Part shown: positions 24,457 through 35,172 of the stretch, piece by piece
Layout: every line of letters begins with the position of its first letter
How positions within the stretch are numbered: position 1 is the stretch's first letter
Assembly (NCBI GenBank): GCA_003254905.1
Contig: QANU01008669.1
Location: 15,321-79,320 of the forward strand
Reading direction: 5' to 3'
DNA length: 64,000 nucleotides
Origin: Nissolia schottii
Lineage: Eukaryota > Streptophyta > Magnoliopsida > Fabales > Fabaceae
Made by a program: the position numbers and the translations under genes
Notes under the pieces: model-generated
The model's database searches: none
The model's input: only the letters and a program-made list of their open reading frames with translations
What the model was told of the DNA's origin: nothing

Positions 24457-25528
24457 ATTACCCACCTTTTTAGAAGCTTCAAAGGCTGGTTGATGTTGAG
24501 AGAGTTAGGAGAGAGTAGTCCTCCAAGCGCAGAGCATTCTCCTAACTTCCGTCAAGGTGTCCGCAGCGCGATCACAGAGCACTCTGGCAGAGTTTTGACA
24601 CTTCTAATAAGAATGGATGAATGAATTATGGGGCTGGTGGCATGGCTTATATAGCCACGAAATTTGGCCCATTTTTCCCTTTTTGCCGTTGCCAAAATTA
24701 CCATTATGTCATTTAGAATTTAATTAATTAATTAATTAATTGTTTTGGATAATTATAAGGTCACATCAGGTCACATCAATGAATAATTGTTCTAATATTT
24801 TTCTAAAAAATCTGGTGCCATCACGTGGTGAATGCAGATGTGGGGCCCTCCCGGTCCCATTTCGCTCGTGTTTGGTCGCTCGTAGTCCCGGTGCGTCGCG
24901 CACAGTCGTCAGAAAAATATTCCGAGCATACCGCTGCGATCCTCTAATTTCCGTTAACATGGAATTGAGTTCAACTAAAGGAATTTGTGAATTTTTCTCC
25001 GGAGGAGTATTCTTCACAGATACCTTTAGTACGTTGTTAGGTTCCAGTGACTGCAGACACTCATTCCGCTTGCATTTTCGCCGATAGTTTCGCGATCTCC
25101 CAACCTTCCTAGTGAGGATTTGGGGTTAATCTAAGGTGTTTATAGCTTTTTCCCCGGTACTGATTAGGTTTCCAGAGACTTGGGACTCTCTGCTCAGTCC
25201 TACTGGCTAAACGGGGCCAAACGGGGTTGTTCTAGTGTCTACGGAATCGTCCGAAACTGAACCGATTTCTGTTTTTCTGACACTTTAGGTTTTTCATCCA
25301 TCTCTAGGGGTCGAGAGGAATCATTTGAGTGTCAGCAAAATTTATCAAAACCACACAGAATAATTTCTACTGACCTCTACACGTTAACTCATGCAAAGGA
25401 CTCTACAAACAGTTTTCTAGGGAAAATTTTCACTAAGAAAAGAGTGGGATGTTACACTTAACCATATAAGGGCTTATATGAGTATTTCCCCTGTGAAATC
25501 CTTGTTAAGGAAAAAGTGGGATGTTTCA

Positions 25529-25651
25529 AGGATCGCCACAACGGTCGTGCATTGCCATAGCGCTACCACTACACGACACTGGAACCTACTACCATAGGCC
25601 ATCCCTAAAAGGATTAGCTACCTAGCCTAGGTGAAGACGTTATGTCTTCAC

Positions 25652-25698
<47 letters not shown>

Positions 25699-25850
25699 AG
25701 AAACTCTGTGCTTAGGGGAGAATTCTGAAGCTCTAAGCAAGTTGTAGAGTTGTGATGGGAGCTCTATATATAGGCGGAAGAAGGGTCTTCTCTTGTAAGA
25801 AGGCTCAATGGCTAAGGTTTTTGGTGACTCTCGTGACTGGTTCCTCCAAA
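25529..25850 (-). mobile_element. LTR2-type segment adjoining pol remnant B
   Basis: Collinear with 6045-6330 ('ccatccctaaaaggatt.gctacct'). Relative to that copy, the text from about 6335 to 6618 (LTR start, polypurine tract and last codons of pol) is missing, so LTR and pol are fused near 25840. Confidence 0.7.
25652..25691. repeat. (GA)n microsatellite
   Basis: About 40 bases of GA, expanded from the shorter 'gggagagagagaatg' at the collinear site near 6178. Confidence 0.95.
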
Positions 25851-27310
25851 TGACATTTACTAAGGTCACTTACTTTGAGCAAAGGTTCTTGACCTGTCTG
25901 TCTACTATACCCATTGGCTCCTCCTTATAAGACATGTCGAGATCCACCCTAATGTCTTGTTGAGAAAGAATGTTCTTGTCGTTGGAAATGTACTATCTAA
26001 GCATGGACACATGGAATACTAAGTGGACTGCTGCCAAGCTGGGTGGTAGTGCCAACTCATAGGCCACCACATCAACCTTCTTTATGATCTAAAATGGGCC
26101 AATGTATTGAGGGTTAAACTTCCACTGCTTACCAAAATGGACAGCCCCTTTCATTGGGGATACTTTCAAGAAAACCTTCTCCCCTACTTCTAACTCCAGG
26201 CTACGCTAGTGTTGATGGGCCTGTGACCTCTGTTGCGACTTTGCTGTCAACATTCTTTCTCAAATAAACTTAATCATGTCCATGGTATATTGAATAATAT
26301 CAGGGGTGATCACGTTCGCCTTTCCTACTTCAAACCAACCAATGGGAGACCTGCAATGTCTCCCAAAGAGACCCTCAAATGGTGCCATCTGAATACTTAT
26401 TTGGTAACTGATATTATATGCGAACTCCACCAGTGGTAGGTGCTTCTCCCAGCTTCCTCCGAAATCAAGGATACATGCCCTAAGCATATCCTTCAACATT
26501 TGAATATTCCTCTATGATTGACCATCAATTTGAGGATGAAACGTAGTACTCATCTCTAGGTTTATACCGATGGCTATCTGAAATGCTCTTCAGAATTTAG
26601 CAGTAATTTGTACACCTCTATCAGATATGATCAAAAGTGGTACCTTGTGAAGTTTGACTATTTCCTAAATATAAATTCTCGCATAATCTATATTCTTGAA
26701 GGTTGTCTTGACTGGTATGAAGTGTGCTAACTTAGTCATTCTTTCAACTATTTCTTAGATCGAGTCATAGCCTTGGGGGTTCGAGGTAATCCTACCACAA
26801 AGTCCATGGTTATTTGTTCCCACTTCTATTTTGGTATAGCTATCTTCTATAACTCTCCCACTGGTCATCAGTGTTCATCCTTAACCTGCTGACACACTAG
26901 GCATTTGGACTCGAATATCCCTACGTCCTTCTCCATGCTCTTCCACTAGAAAAGTCCCTTCAGATCTTAATACATCTTCATCATTTCCGAATGGCCTAAT
27001 AAGATGTACTATGCACTTCCTTCATGACTCTGTTTCTCAACTTGCCAACATCAGGAACACAAAACTATGCTCCCACTTGTAGAACCCCTTTAGAGTCCAC
27101 AGAAAATTCTGACATTATACCATAGCCTTCTCTATGCTCTATCTCAGCTTTACATCTTTTGTCTGCCATTTCTTAATCTCTTTTAACAAGGACATGTTCT
27201 GCATCTTAAGTTTAGCCAAGAATGTCCCCGAATCACTCTCGCCAGATAGAAAGCTGCTCTCCATCAAGTTATGTATCTCAGCTGCCAACTTATGCCACAC
27301 TAGAGCAATA
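25851..27310 (-). pseudogene. Ty3/gypsy integrase remnant B
   Basis: The minus-strand segment 26260-26499 reads 'WEKHLPLVEFAYNISYQ' then 'GLFGRHCRSPIGWFEVGK', the C-terminal part of the integrase catalytic core and its junction with the GPY/F region. 26000-26230 keeps the C-terminal domain text ('kkvflkv'-like) and 26500-27300 keeps broken core sequence. Many stops; this copy retains the core that copy A lost. Confidence 0.8.
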
Positions 27311-27319
27311 TGAGCTAAA

Positions 27320-27740
27320 CTGCCCTCAAACTTTCTGCTTTAGGCATCGACCATGGCATTGGCCATACCTGAGTGATACTGAATAATAAAATCATAATAT
27401 TTTAATAGTTTCACCCACTTACGGTACTTGAGGTTCAGATCCTTCTGCTTGAAGATATATTGTAAGCTCTTGTGATTAGTAAAAATCTTGCACGGTTCGC
27501 CATACAAGTAATCCCTCCATATCTTCAAAGAAAATATCATAGTTGCAATTTCCAAATCATGAGTGGAGTGATTTTGACATGCTTCTTGATCTTTCTAGAT
27601 GTGTAGGCAATTACTTGGCCATGCTTGATAAGAACACACCCTAGAGAAACTCTCAAGGCATCACAGTAAATTGAAAACCCACCCAAGCCTGAAGGTAAAA
27701 ACAACACTAATGCTGAGGTCAAGTTGTTCTTCAACTTCTA
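27320..27740 (-). pseudogene. Ty3/gypsy RNase H remnant B
   Basis: 27340-27555 reads 'FSLKIWRDYLYGEPCKIFT' followed by NHKSLQYIFKQKDLNLKYRK. 27537-27734 reads 'FSIYCDALRVSLGCVLI' and 'VIAYTSRKIKKH'. Domain order RT to RNase H is canonical, with a frame break between the two segments. Confidence 0.9.
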
Positions 27741-28110
27741 GAAATTGTCCTTACATTTTTCCAACTACTGAAACCTTACTTCCTTTTGAGTGAGCTTTGT
27801 TAAGGGTGCTGGGATCTTAAAGAAATCCTTCATAAAACATCAGTAATAATTGGCTAATCTAAAGAAGCTACAAATTTTTGATATTGTCCTAGGCCTCGGC
27901 CACTGTTGTACTGCCTCTACCTTCTTTGGATCAACCCAAATCCCATCCTTGGAGATTACATAAACCAATAATGCTACTTGATCTAGCCAAAACTCAATCT
28001 TAGAAAGCTTGGCATACAATTGGTTCTCCTGCAAAGTTTATAATGCCATCCTCAAATGTTTCTTATGCTCTTCCTTACTCATTGAATACACCAAGATATC
28101 ATCGATGAAA
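27741..28110 (-). pseudogene. Ty3/gypsy reverse transcriptase C-terminal remnant B
   Basis: The minus strand starts exactly at FIDDILVYS (28110-28084), the RT active-site motif, and continues to a thumb-like segment at 27840-28034 ('QLYAKLSKIEFWLDQV', 'GIWVDPKKVEAVQQWP'). The N-terminal half of RT, protease and gag are absent; unrelated repeat DNA begins at 28111. Confidence 0.9.
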
Positions 28111-28325
28111 TGGCACAAAACGTGACATGACATGTGACACATTTAACAGTGCCACTTGCCACATTTAATAGCCACGTCATCACTACGTCACCTTCTAATG
28201 GCAAGGACTAAAACCTATCAATTTTTTTATAAGGACTAATTCCTAATGAAAAATTTTTCTGCGACCAAACACAATTTTTAATTTTACAAGGACTAAAAAC
28301 ATATATAACCCTAAAATATAATACT
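28111..28325. mobile_element. Legume dispersed repeat end (Mutator/MITE-like)
   Basis: The reverse complement begins 'ttagggttatatatgttttt' then 'agtccttgtaaaatt', with the same layout as 60-190 (terminus, 'gtgtttggtc' analogue, CACGT-type text). It sits at the truncation point of pol remnant B. Only one end is visible. Confidence 0.45.
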
Positions 28326-28368
28326 AAACTTATGGTTTACGTATGATACTAATAAATGAATTGAAATA

Positions 28369-28418
<50 letters not shown>

Positions 28419-29005
28419 AACTATAAAGATAATGTACAACCTTTACTAAGCTATCTGGAGCATCCTAATAAATATAATGACTAGTAGACCCCACTACAAA
28501 GCGGAGCTCACCAATAATGTTGGACCTCAATTGCTACTAGACGAGAGGTTCATTATCTAGATCCTGAACCGTATCTGATAGAGGGGTAAGTTGTCAACTT
28601 AGTAGTGAGTACCACCGTACCACGATACCACTTACATAACATATACTGATCAAATAATATATGCACATTTATCTGAAGGTAAATAAATACACAATATAAA
28701 GAATTAACTGAATGATAGTTATATAAATATTATGAAAGTATTGGTAACTAAGTATGGTACTGATAAGGGTCGCTATGTAAGACCATCTGGCTCCAATTGA
28801 GGGTCAAGGAGAGAACTTAAGAAGAAAAGTTCTAGCACAAGGTGGAACTTAAAGTCTAAAGGAATTAACATCAATAGCTTTGCTTGGAGATCTCTATTTA
28901 TCGGAGGAGGAGGAGAGCCTCTTCCCCAAGCCATAGCTATAGTGCTAGGGTTTCTAAATTTTTTATGTCGCTGCAATGCCCTTTCGAAGGGCACGGGTCA
29001 TCACA
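28326..29005 (-). mobile_element. Diverged LTR2-type fragment
   Basis: On the minus strand it starts TGTGATGACCCG at 29005, like the block ending at 6480. 28480-28640 resembles 17120-17290 ('ccactacaaagcggagctca', 'gtaagttgtcaact'). It directly abuts LINE sequence at 29006. Confidence 0.5.
28362..28418. repeat. (AAT)n microsatellite
   Basis: About 17 AAT repeats. Confidence 0.95.
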
Positions 29006-30039
29006 CCCATCTTATGTTGGCAAATTATTTTTTTTTATTTGCGGAAGCTTCTATAGAAAAAATTGATGAAATCCAATCTTGCCTTAACTTGTTCAGCTCA
29101 ACCTTGAGATAGAAAATCAATAGTGACAAGACCTCCATTGTGTTTTCTAAGAATGTGAAAGATGGCACCAAGCGTGGAATAACTGATAAGATTGGATTCA
29201 AAGAGACTGATGACACTGGAAATTATCTTGGTGCCAACATAACAAATGGCATAAAAAAGATGGGGTACTTTAAGAACATCTAAGCTTAAAAGGTGGAAAC
29301 CGCAATGCCTTTCCATTACTTGTAGAGTAAACCTTGCCCATTCTACTTTGAGCTTGATGCTTTACTACAACATGCAACATACAAGAGTATCAAAGGGTAT
29401 ATCCCCCGATGTGGAAAATATGCAGAGTGGCTTTATATGGGGAAGTACAAACCAACAAAAGAAAATGCACCATATAAATTACGAGACTCTTTGTTTGCCG
29501 AAGGAAAGAGGAGCCCTAGGTTTCAAAAATTGTGCTATTATTTCCTCGTGAAAATTCTCTGGGAAATGATTGTCAACCCTCATTCCATCTGGGCAAAAAT
29601 TCTGAAATGCAAATATGGAAGAGGCCTCAATATTATTAATGACACACGAAAGTGGCTACCTTAGACTCGCCTTTCCTGAAGGACCTCTCTGCCGTTTGGA
29701 CCAAATTTAGGGCCAATATTGGTTTCTCTATGGGAAATGGCCAGAGTATAGGCTTTTGGAAAGACTCCTGGGTTGATGAAGAAAACATCCTCAAAGACAA
29801 GGTTACAACGCCTCTCAACATGGATTTGAATGGAAAAAAATGGCTAACTATGTTGATGAAAATGGTAGATGGATGCTTAATAATATTGCTCAATGGGTGA
29901 ACAATGACGTACTTCTTATGATCAATGCCGTGCTACCACCTTGTAAAGATGCTTGTAAGGATAGAATCTAGCCTTCTGCTAATGGAACCTACAATGTGAA
30001 GATCGCCTATGCTGCTTTGAATAACTATGGGGGATCCCC
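29006..30039 (+). pseudogene. LINE (L1-type) ORF2 fragment: RT C-terminus and zinc-finger-like region
   Basis: Plus-strand readings in shifting frames give 'FFLFAEASIEKIDEIQSCL' (29030-29095), 'DDTGNYLGANITNG' (about 29210), 'LYYNMQHTRVSKGI', 'KKMHHINYETLCLPKERGAL' and 'GFSMGNGQSIGFWKDSWVDE'. This is the usual order of plant L1-type ORF2 after the RT catalytic core, leading into the reverse-transcriptase zinc-binding domain. The 5' part including the RT active site is missing at 29006, where LTR2-type sequence abuts. The element resumes at 32674 after a solo LTR. Several frameshifts; dead copy. Confidence 0.85.
30035..30039. repeat. Target site duplication TCCCC (left)
   Basis: Identical to 32674-32678 on the other side of the solo LTR. 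Confidence 0.85.
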
Positions 30040-32673
30040 TATAACTCTCCTGCTAACTGCCTACTTCCATGGTAGCAAGCAATGCTCACAGGGCTGCTAT
30101 TCGTTGTGTCGAGTTACATTTAGCCTGTATTCTTACCTTTGCAAATACCTTATATAGTAAATTATGGACCAGTTGAAAAATTCTTTCTTTTATAGTATCA
30201 GTTTGTAAACTAGGAGTCGTGCGTGATTTAGAGAACACATATAACAACAGTCGCTATAAGTTAAGGGTAACTGTAGTAGAACATAAAGAGTATATGTGCA
30301 TATATACATAAATACAACCAAGGTCCAACATAAGTACACATCGTCATAATAATACATATGTACACAAAATGTATCTAAGTCCGAATACACAAATCAAAAC
30401 ATATATTCTCCTCGCATCATCATTGTCCCTGTGGTCTTGACTTTAAATCAGTTGTCAATCCAACCGCTCTGCATACCTGGGTCCATAACCGAGTGGGTGG
30501 GGGTGAGAATTCTCAGTCCTCAATGGGGTTCCTTAGCACTAACTACTGTTCATTTACTCGGGTATCCTCCAGGCCGCTCAGGAGATCTCTAAGTGATCAT
30601 GCATACTACTAAGATCCTACTGATTATCATCTTGTCCTAGAATCCTGAACAGCTTTATCTATGTTACTATGTGATCAGGGGAACTAGTCTTTCTTATCTA
30701 GGTTCTCGTGCTTTCTACTCTTAACCATCGTTCATAACCACATAACATGTATGCTGACAGACACAACTGATCATCACGCATATGTTGCGCAGTAAACCTT
30801 CTACCATGCTTGCCAGGCACGGGACATTTCATAGTATCTATGCAATAGGTCATCATGCCAATAAGGCACGGATTTCAATGCATGTTCTCATCTTATTCAT
30901 CATATCTTTCCTCATAACTTTTCCTATTCCTGTGTCCCAGTACTCCCTCGTACACCTTGGGACTTGTCTCCTGGTGGTGTACGACCTGCCTTCTCTGTCT
31001 ATTTCCCGGGCAAACATGACTCCACCCCTACTCTTGGGTGGCGAAGGGCCGCCTTCATGGCTAAGCTGGAAGCGGACCATATCATAACCATACTCATCAC
31101 ATCATAATCTGTTCATCTCTTTATCACATGTCATGCGTCTCATCTTTCTTTTCTCTCATATGCACATTTATCTTTTCTCATCATGCTCTTATTCTTACAT
31201 TTCATTCTCAACTTTATTCATTACTCATTCATTAAACGACAATCTCTAGTGGTCTATCCTCATGATGCATGCTTTAACATAACACAATCATTTCTCATTT
31301 ACTCACATAAACAACTTTCTAGGGCTCTAGGCTTGTTAGAAAAGCTCAAAACTCCAGTTTTTCAGCACTACTTCGAGTGACAAAGCCTCATCATTCGAAT
31401 GCCTCGAAAACTTAGTTTTTTTTTTGAAAATTTGGTGTCATTCGAATGACTAGGGTTTGGTCATTCGAATGAATCCTGAAATTTCTTTCATTCCACTGAG
31501 CTGGGGTTTCAATCGATTGAAAGCTCACAGAATTCTTTCATTCGAATGAAATTCGCATTCATTCAATTAAAAGCTGAAAATTCTTTCATTCGATTGAAAT
31601 CTGTTTTCATTCGATTGAAAGCTAAAAATCGCCAGTTTCGTAAAAGTTCTCCGAGGCTTCGCTGTAACTTTTCCCAAACAGTATATTTTTGGGTTCCAAT
31701 CAATACAGTTAAATTTTCCTAACATACGAACTACTCAAAATCATTTTCACAACTTAACCTCTATATTTTTCACATAATGCTTTCTAAATCAGGTACTCAA
31801 AAATACACATATAAAATCATATATCAATCCACATAGACAGTAGGCTTAGGGTTACCCATTTTCCAGGCGCGATAGGAAGTTGTCAGAAACGACTCCCGAG
31901 AGTTTTAGGATGATCCTACTATTTTTCCTGAGTCCGATAGAGTAATCGTCGCATGCACAAACGGACAGAGTAACAGCATAGCAGATGAAAATTTTATGGA
32001 AAATGGCACTGAGGCCGTGGGATTATATAGGCACCAGGGGGTGGCCTTTAGCTTCCGTGAAAAGCTTTGCTTTTTCACTTCTTTTCCCTTTTTTTTTCAA
32101 AATTATCTTTTAGGTTTAATTACCTTTTTGCCCTTCCTTTAATTTTTATTTCCTTTTATATCCTAAATTCGTTTTTTCCCTTTTTGCCCTTTATCCTTTT
32201 AATTTTTCCCCTTTTGTCCTTTTCTTTATTTTTTTTTCTTTATTTCCCTGTTACTATCGTGGGAATAAATTCCCAAACCAGGTCACTTTATTTTGCGATC
32301 ATGTTTGATCGTGTTTTGTCATTTTTTCCTCGTGTTCGGATATCCTAAAAATATTCCGCGCACGTATCCGCGATCTACTAATTTCATGGATCCTAGAGGT
32401 ATGTCCGGATAAGATATTCATGAATTTATTACCCGGAGAGTAATTTTCACAGATACCTTAAGTGTCTACCGAAATTCTGTTTTTTCTCAAAATTTGGCAC
32501 GGACCTGGTGGCACTCTGCGAGATCAGGAAACAATTACTTGACTGGCGTTTGGAAGCAATTAATGTTCTAAATAATTTTTTCAGTCCAAATAATTGCCTC
32601 TGATGTGCTTTTAATTAAGAAAAAATTGGGATTTTCGCGAAATTTCCGTAAGGGGAAAATTCAGGATGTTACA
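30040..32673 (-). mobile_element. Solo LTR1 inserted in LINE
   Basis: 2634 bp from 'tataactctcctgctaac' (TG changed to TA) to 'ttcaggatgttaca', flanked by perfect TCCCC duplications. LINE text continues on both sides. Family landmarks: 'aactgcctac' near 30053, 'ccaggccgctcagg' near 30569, 'ccacatagacagtaggctta' near 31830. Promoter-like AT-rich and pyrimidine-rich DNA fills 32040-32260. No coding sequence. Confidence 0.9.
31385..31625. repeat. LTR1 motif slot: CATTCGAATG and CAATCGATTG mixed
   Basis: About nine palindromic motifs. The first part carries cattcgaatga; the later part carries caatcgattgaaag and cattcgattgaaa hybrids. Confidence 0.9.
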
Positions 32674-32827
32674 TCCCCCAACCCATTATGGAAACAAATT
32701 TGTAAATGGAAGGGACTGCAAAGGATGAGGGTATATTCATGTGGTAGGCTACTCACAATAGATTCCTAATTGCAGATTGGAAATGTAGATTCTTTGGACG
32801 CAATCCAAACTATCATATTTGTTGTGG

Positions 32828-32935
32828 CAACCAACGGGGGTTGGTCCAAGTGGTAAGCGGCTTAGGATCGCTTAAGGAAGGTCCTCAGTTCGAGACCTTG
32901 TGTACCCAGTCATCCCGACTAGGAGAATACAGGGA
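32828..32935 (+). mobile_element. tRNA-derived SINE-like fragment
   Basis: A box A-like element 'tggtccaagtgg' (32842-32853) and a box B-like 'agttcgagacc' (32887-32897) are 33 bases apart, the geometry of an RNA polymerase III promoter in a tRNA-derived SINE. It is not a tRNA gene, as no complete cloverleaf closes. It interrupts LINE text. Confidence 0.5.
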
Positions 32936-33954
32936 TCACTACCAGAGACCCAACAGTTTGTCCCTGTACATCCTCATATATTCATGATTTTTTAATTGTA
33001 ACCTTGAAAACTAGATTAGTCTAAACATGTCCACTAATGTCAGTTCTCATGTTAATCTCAATTGGTAAGACATCGTCCTAGATGCCTGTTGGAACCTCAA
33101 AGGATGGAGGAATAAAGAGATTCACAGGGATCACTACCAAAGACCCAACAGTTTGTACCTGTACATCCTCATATATTCATGATTTTTTAATTGTAACCTT
33201 GTAAACTAGATTAGTCTAAACATGTCCACTAATGTCAGTTCTCATGTTAATCTCAATTGGTAAGACATCGTCATAGATGCCTGTTGGAACCTCAAAGGAT
33301 GGAGGAATAAAGAGATTCACAGGGATCACTACCAAAGACCCAACAGTTTGTACCTGTACATCCTCATATATTCATGATTTTTTAATTGTAACCTTGTAAA
33401 CTAGATTAGTCTAAACATGTCCACTAATGTCAGTTCTCATGTTAATCTCAATTGGTAAGACATCGTCATAGATGCCTGTTGGAACCTCAAAGGATGGAGG
33501 AATAAAGAGATTCACAGGGATCACTACCAAAGACCCAACAGTTTGTACCTGTACATCCTCATATATTCATGATTTTTTAATTGTAACCTTGTAAACTAGA
33601 TTAGTCTAAACATGTCCACTAATGTCAGTTCTCATGTTAATCTCAATTGGCAAGACATCGTCATAGATGCCTGTTGGAACCTCAAGGGATGGAGGAATAA
33701 AAAGATTCACAGGGATCACTACCAGAGACCCAATAGTTTGTACCTGTACATCCTCAAATATTCATGGTGTTTTAATTGTAACCTTGAAAACTAGATTAGT
33801 CTAAACATGTCCACTAATGTCAGTTCTCATGTTAATCTCAATTGGCAAGACATCATCCTAGATGCCTGTTGGAACCTCAAGGGATGGAGGAATAAAAAGA
33901 TTCACAGGGATCACTACCAAAGACCCAACAGTTTATACCTGTACATCGTCAACC
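32932..33954 (+). repeat. 195-bp tandem array, five units
   Basis: The anchor 'catgtccactaatgtcag' recurs with its ATG at 33027, 33222, 33417, 33612 and 33807, exactly 195 bp (65 codons) apart. Units 1-3 have TGG-TAA at one codon where units 4-5 have TGG-CAA. The last two units encode an open stretch including 'NLNWQDI' and 'WNLKGWRNKKIHRDHYQR', so the unit is LINE coding DNA. Confidence 0.95.
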
Positions 33955-34534
33955 AGGTGGGAAATCAACTGGTCATCCACCATCACCCCAGCACGCAGAC
34001 CGCTAGTCGAAGAGAGGATGTTCTAATCAACTGGCACTTCTTAAGACCAAGTTGGATGAGGATGTGGAGGATTAATCAAAAATGACCAAGGAAAATTCAT
34101 ATAAGGTTTTTGCTATCACATCAGCAACTTTTTACCCATCAAAGCTAACATGTGGGGAGCTCTCAAAGGTCTCTAATTAGCGTGGGAAAATGGAAATCAC
34201 ATTATCCTTGACTTAGATTCACAGGCGCTTTACTCTGTCCTATCCAAAAAGGAAGTCATAATCCATCTCCCCTGCAACTTGGTGCTCTCCATCAGTAACT
34301 TGCCATCTAAAAGTTGGGACGGTAAAATCTCCCATGCTTATAAAGAAGGAAACATAAGTGTTGGCTAGCTTGCCAATGTTAGCCTTGACCTTAGCTTAGG
34401 CCTCCATTTTTGGGCCAAACCCTTCCAGGCTTAACCCAAACCCTTTGTGATGATGTTAGTGGGGTCATTTTGCCTCGAAATGTGTAATCTTGGTCTAGTT
34501 TGTTTCTTTGGGCTCCAACCCCATTCCAATACCC

Positions 34535-34545
34535 AAAAAAAAAAA
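34535..34545 (+). other. LINE poly(A) tail
   Basis: Eleven A residues after the RNase H region mark the 3' end of the LINE. Confidence 0.7.
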
Positions 34546-34712
34546 GTCATCACAAAAAATTGGGGTGGAGTGCAATTTTATATATAATTTATAGTATAGT
34601 GTAATTTTGACAAACCTCAACGGTGATTTATTGATTTACCCTCTTAAAATTTATTTTATTAATGAACCCTAAAGTCTAAAAAATTCCCAACTCTCTGCGT
34701 AAACAACTCATA
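34546..34712. other. Unassigned AT-rich DNA between LINE and MITE
   Basis: No open frame, repeat arm or motif recognised. Confidence 0.6.
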
Positions 34713-34720
34713 ATATATAC

Positions 34721-35164
34721 TAGGGGTGTCAAAACGGGCGGGCCCAGCCCATTTAAGCCCGCCCGTTAAGGCCCGCGGGCCTAAACGGGCCGGGCCAAAA
34801 ATATGCATATTTTTCAAGCCCGGCTCGTCTATGGTCAGTTCGCGGGCCTAAACGGGCCTCCCGCCAGCCCATTTATTTTTTTAAAAATATTTAAAAATTT
34901 TAAAAAGTTCAAAAAAGTGTAAAAAAAAGTTCAAAAAAATTCAAAAAATTCAAAAAAAATTATTTAAAAATTATTTATAAAAAATTCACGGGTAAACAGG
35001 CCAGCCCGCTGGCCAAACGGGTCGGGCCTAAACGGGCTGGGCTTAAACGGGCCGGGCCAATGTTTTTTCAAATTTTCGCGGGCCTATTTTTTGTATGTAA
35101 AGCCCGTCCATTTAACCGAGTAAACGGGCCGGGTAAACGGGCCGGGCCCATTTTGACAGCCCTA
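34721..35164. mobile_element. hAT-type MITE, TSD ATATATAC
   Basis: 444 bp with ends TAGGGGTGTCAAAACGGGC and 'cccattttgacagcccta', flanked by identical 8-bp ATATATAC (34713-34720, 35165-35172). Interior is rich in 'aaacgggccgggcc' repeats around an A/T-rich centre. Eight-base duplications and the TAGGGGTGTC terminus fit the hAT superfamily. No transposase. Confidence 0.9.
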
Positions 35165-35172
35165 ATATATAC

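Larger units (their letters stand above)
21489..25528 (-). mobile_element. LTR1 insertion with doubled terminus, TSD AGCAT/AGGAT
   Basis: Starts 'tgtaacacccctac' (21489). A family terminus 'gtgggatgttaca' occurs at 25456, followed by another roughly 70 bp that ends in a second terminus 'gtgggatgtttca' at 25528. Only after the second terminus does LTR2 text resume (25529), with 5-mers AGCAT (21484-21488) and AGGAT (25529-25533). The empty site near 6045 reads 'ctgcatcgccatgg'. It holds a 5-unit minisatellite, GCTCAGCG motifs and a 563-bp insert. No coding sequence. Confidence 0.75.
32674..34545 (+). pseudogene. LINE ORF2 3' part: zinc-binding remnant, tandem array, RNase H, poly(A)
   Basis: 32680-32820 reads 'NPLWKQICKWKGLQRMR', the zinc-binding domain of plant L1-type ORF2, continuing from 30039. 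34120-34420 reads 'GALKGL.LAWENGNHIIILD' and 'HAYKEGNISVGWLAN', the LINE RNase H domain. The element ends in an A run at 34535-34545. Between these lie a tRNA-like SINE fragment and a five-unit 195-bp array. The reading frame is broken in several places. No matching 5' target duplication can be placed because the 5' end is lost. Confidence 0.85.

Noticed and set aside
32841..32910. tRNA gene
   Set aside because: Box A and B are present, but acceptor stem and anticodon arm do not close; SINE-like fragment preferred.
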